Assembly: GCA_002211745.1 (NCBI GenBank)
Contig: CP022114.1
Location: 4,620,645 to 4,684,644 of the forward strand
Origin: Kluyvera genomosp. 3
GTDB lineage: Bacteria > Pseudomonadota > Gammaproteobacteria > Enterobacterales > Enterobacteriaceae
Length of the DNA: 64,000 nt
Direction of reading: 5' to 3'
The notes beneath the pieces were generated by a model. It saw only the letters and a program-made list of their open reading frames with translations, made no database searches and had not been told where the DNA came from. This document shows positions 63,964 to 64,000 of the stretch, in pieces. Within the stretch, counting starts at the first letter, position 1, and each line of letters starts with the position of its first letter. The translations under genes were made by a program, and so were the position numbers.

Positions 63964-64000
63964 ATGTTAAACCAGTTAGAAAGTCTAAAAGAGCGAATTC
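63964..64000 (+). CDS. rsd: Regulator of sigma D, first codons only
   Basis: The last 37 bases start MLNQLESLKERI, matching the N-terminus of Rsd (E. coli MLNQLDNLTERV), the anti-sigma-70 factor that is always next to nudC. Cut by the window edge. Confidence 0.85.
   Translation, partial: MLNQLESLKERI

Overview
The window is a stretch of enterobacterial chromosome. Its gene order is that of the E. coli dnaB-to-rsd segment: dnaB, qor, pspG, dusA, zur, dinF-lexA, dgkA, plsB, ubiA-ubiC, the mal regulon, psiE, yjbEFGH, pgi, lysC, rluF, pepE, yjbB, metH, iclR, aceBAK, metA, rRNA operon, purHD, zraSR/zraP, hupA, nfi, hemE, nudC, rsd. Protein identities, E. coli-type REP repeats and the 16S signature suggest Citrobacter or a close relative. 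The genus is an inference; the family is safe.

Layout. 1-9.3 kb: dnaB start, quinone reductase, phage-shock pspG with a sigma-54 promoter, dusA, a HicAB toxin-antitoxin pair, an orphan TraF-like exported protein, a cupin protein, zur, yjbJ and the SOS operon lexA-dinF. 9.4-13.3 kb: plsB and the first two ubiquinone genes. 13.5-21.3 kb: divergent maltose operons malK-lamB-malM and malEFG around a MalT/CRP control region. 21.3-28.2 kb: psiE, a hexapeptide acyltransferase, the Rcs-type exopolysaccharide operon yjbEFGH and pgi. 28.3-36 kb: lysC behind a lysine riboswitch, panS, yjbD/rluF, a HigBA-like pair, pepE and the phosphate exporter yjbB. 36-47.5 kb: metH, iclR, the glyoxylate operon aceBAK, metA and yjaB. 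47.6-52.9 kb: an rrn operon on the minus strand with tRNA-Glu (the rrnE position). 53-64 kb: purHD, the zinc/envelope-stress system zraSR/zraP, yjaH-hupA, yjaG-nfi-hemE, nudC and the start of rsd.

The most striking property is the sequence itself. About 65 single-base losses, almost all in short G or C runs, break more than half of the protein genes and even the tRNA-Glu. In every gene where I restored the lost bases, the length came back to that of the E. coli homologue or very close to it. I found no single-base insertions and no isolated nonsense mutations. This is best read as systematic base-calling error, not gene decay, so broken genes are given as full-length CDS with the break positions.

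I found no convincing undescribed system. The accessory items are the two toxin-antitoxin pairs, the TraF-like orphan, the cupin gene, the acyltransferase, panS and the REP-rich gaps, including one REP that supplies the last codons of aceK.
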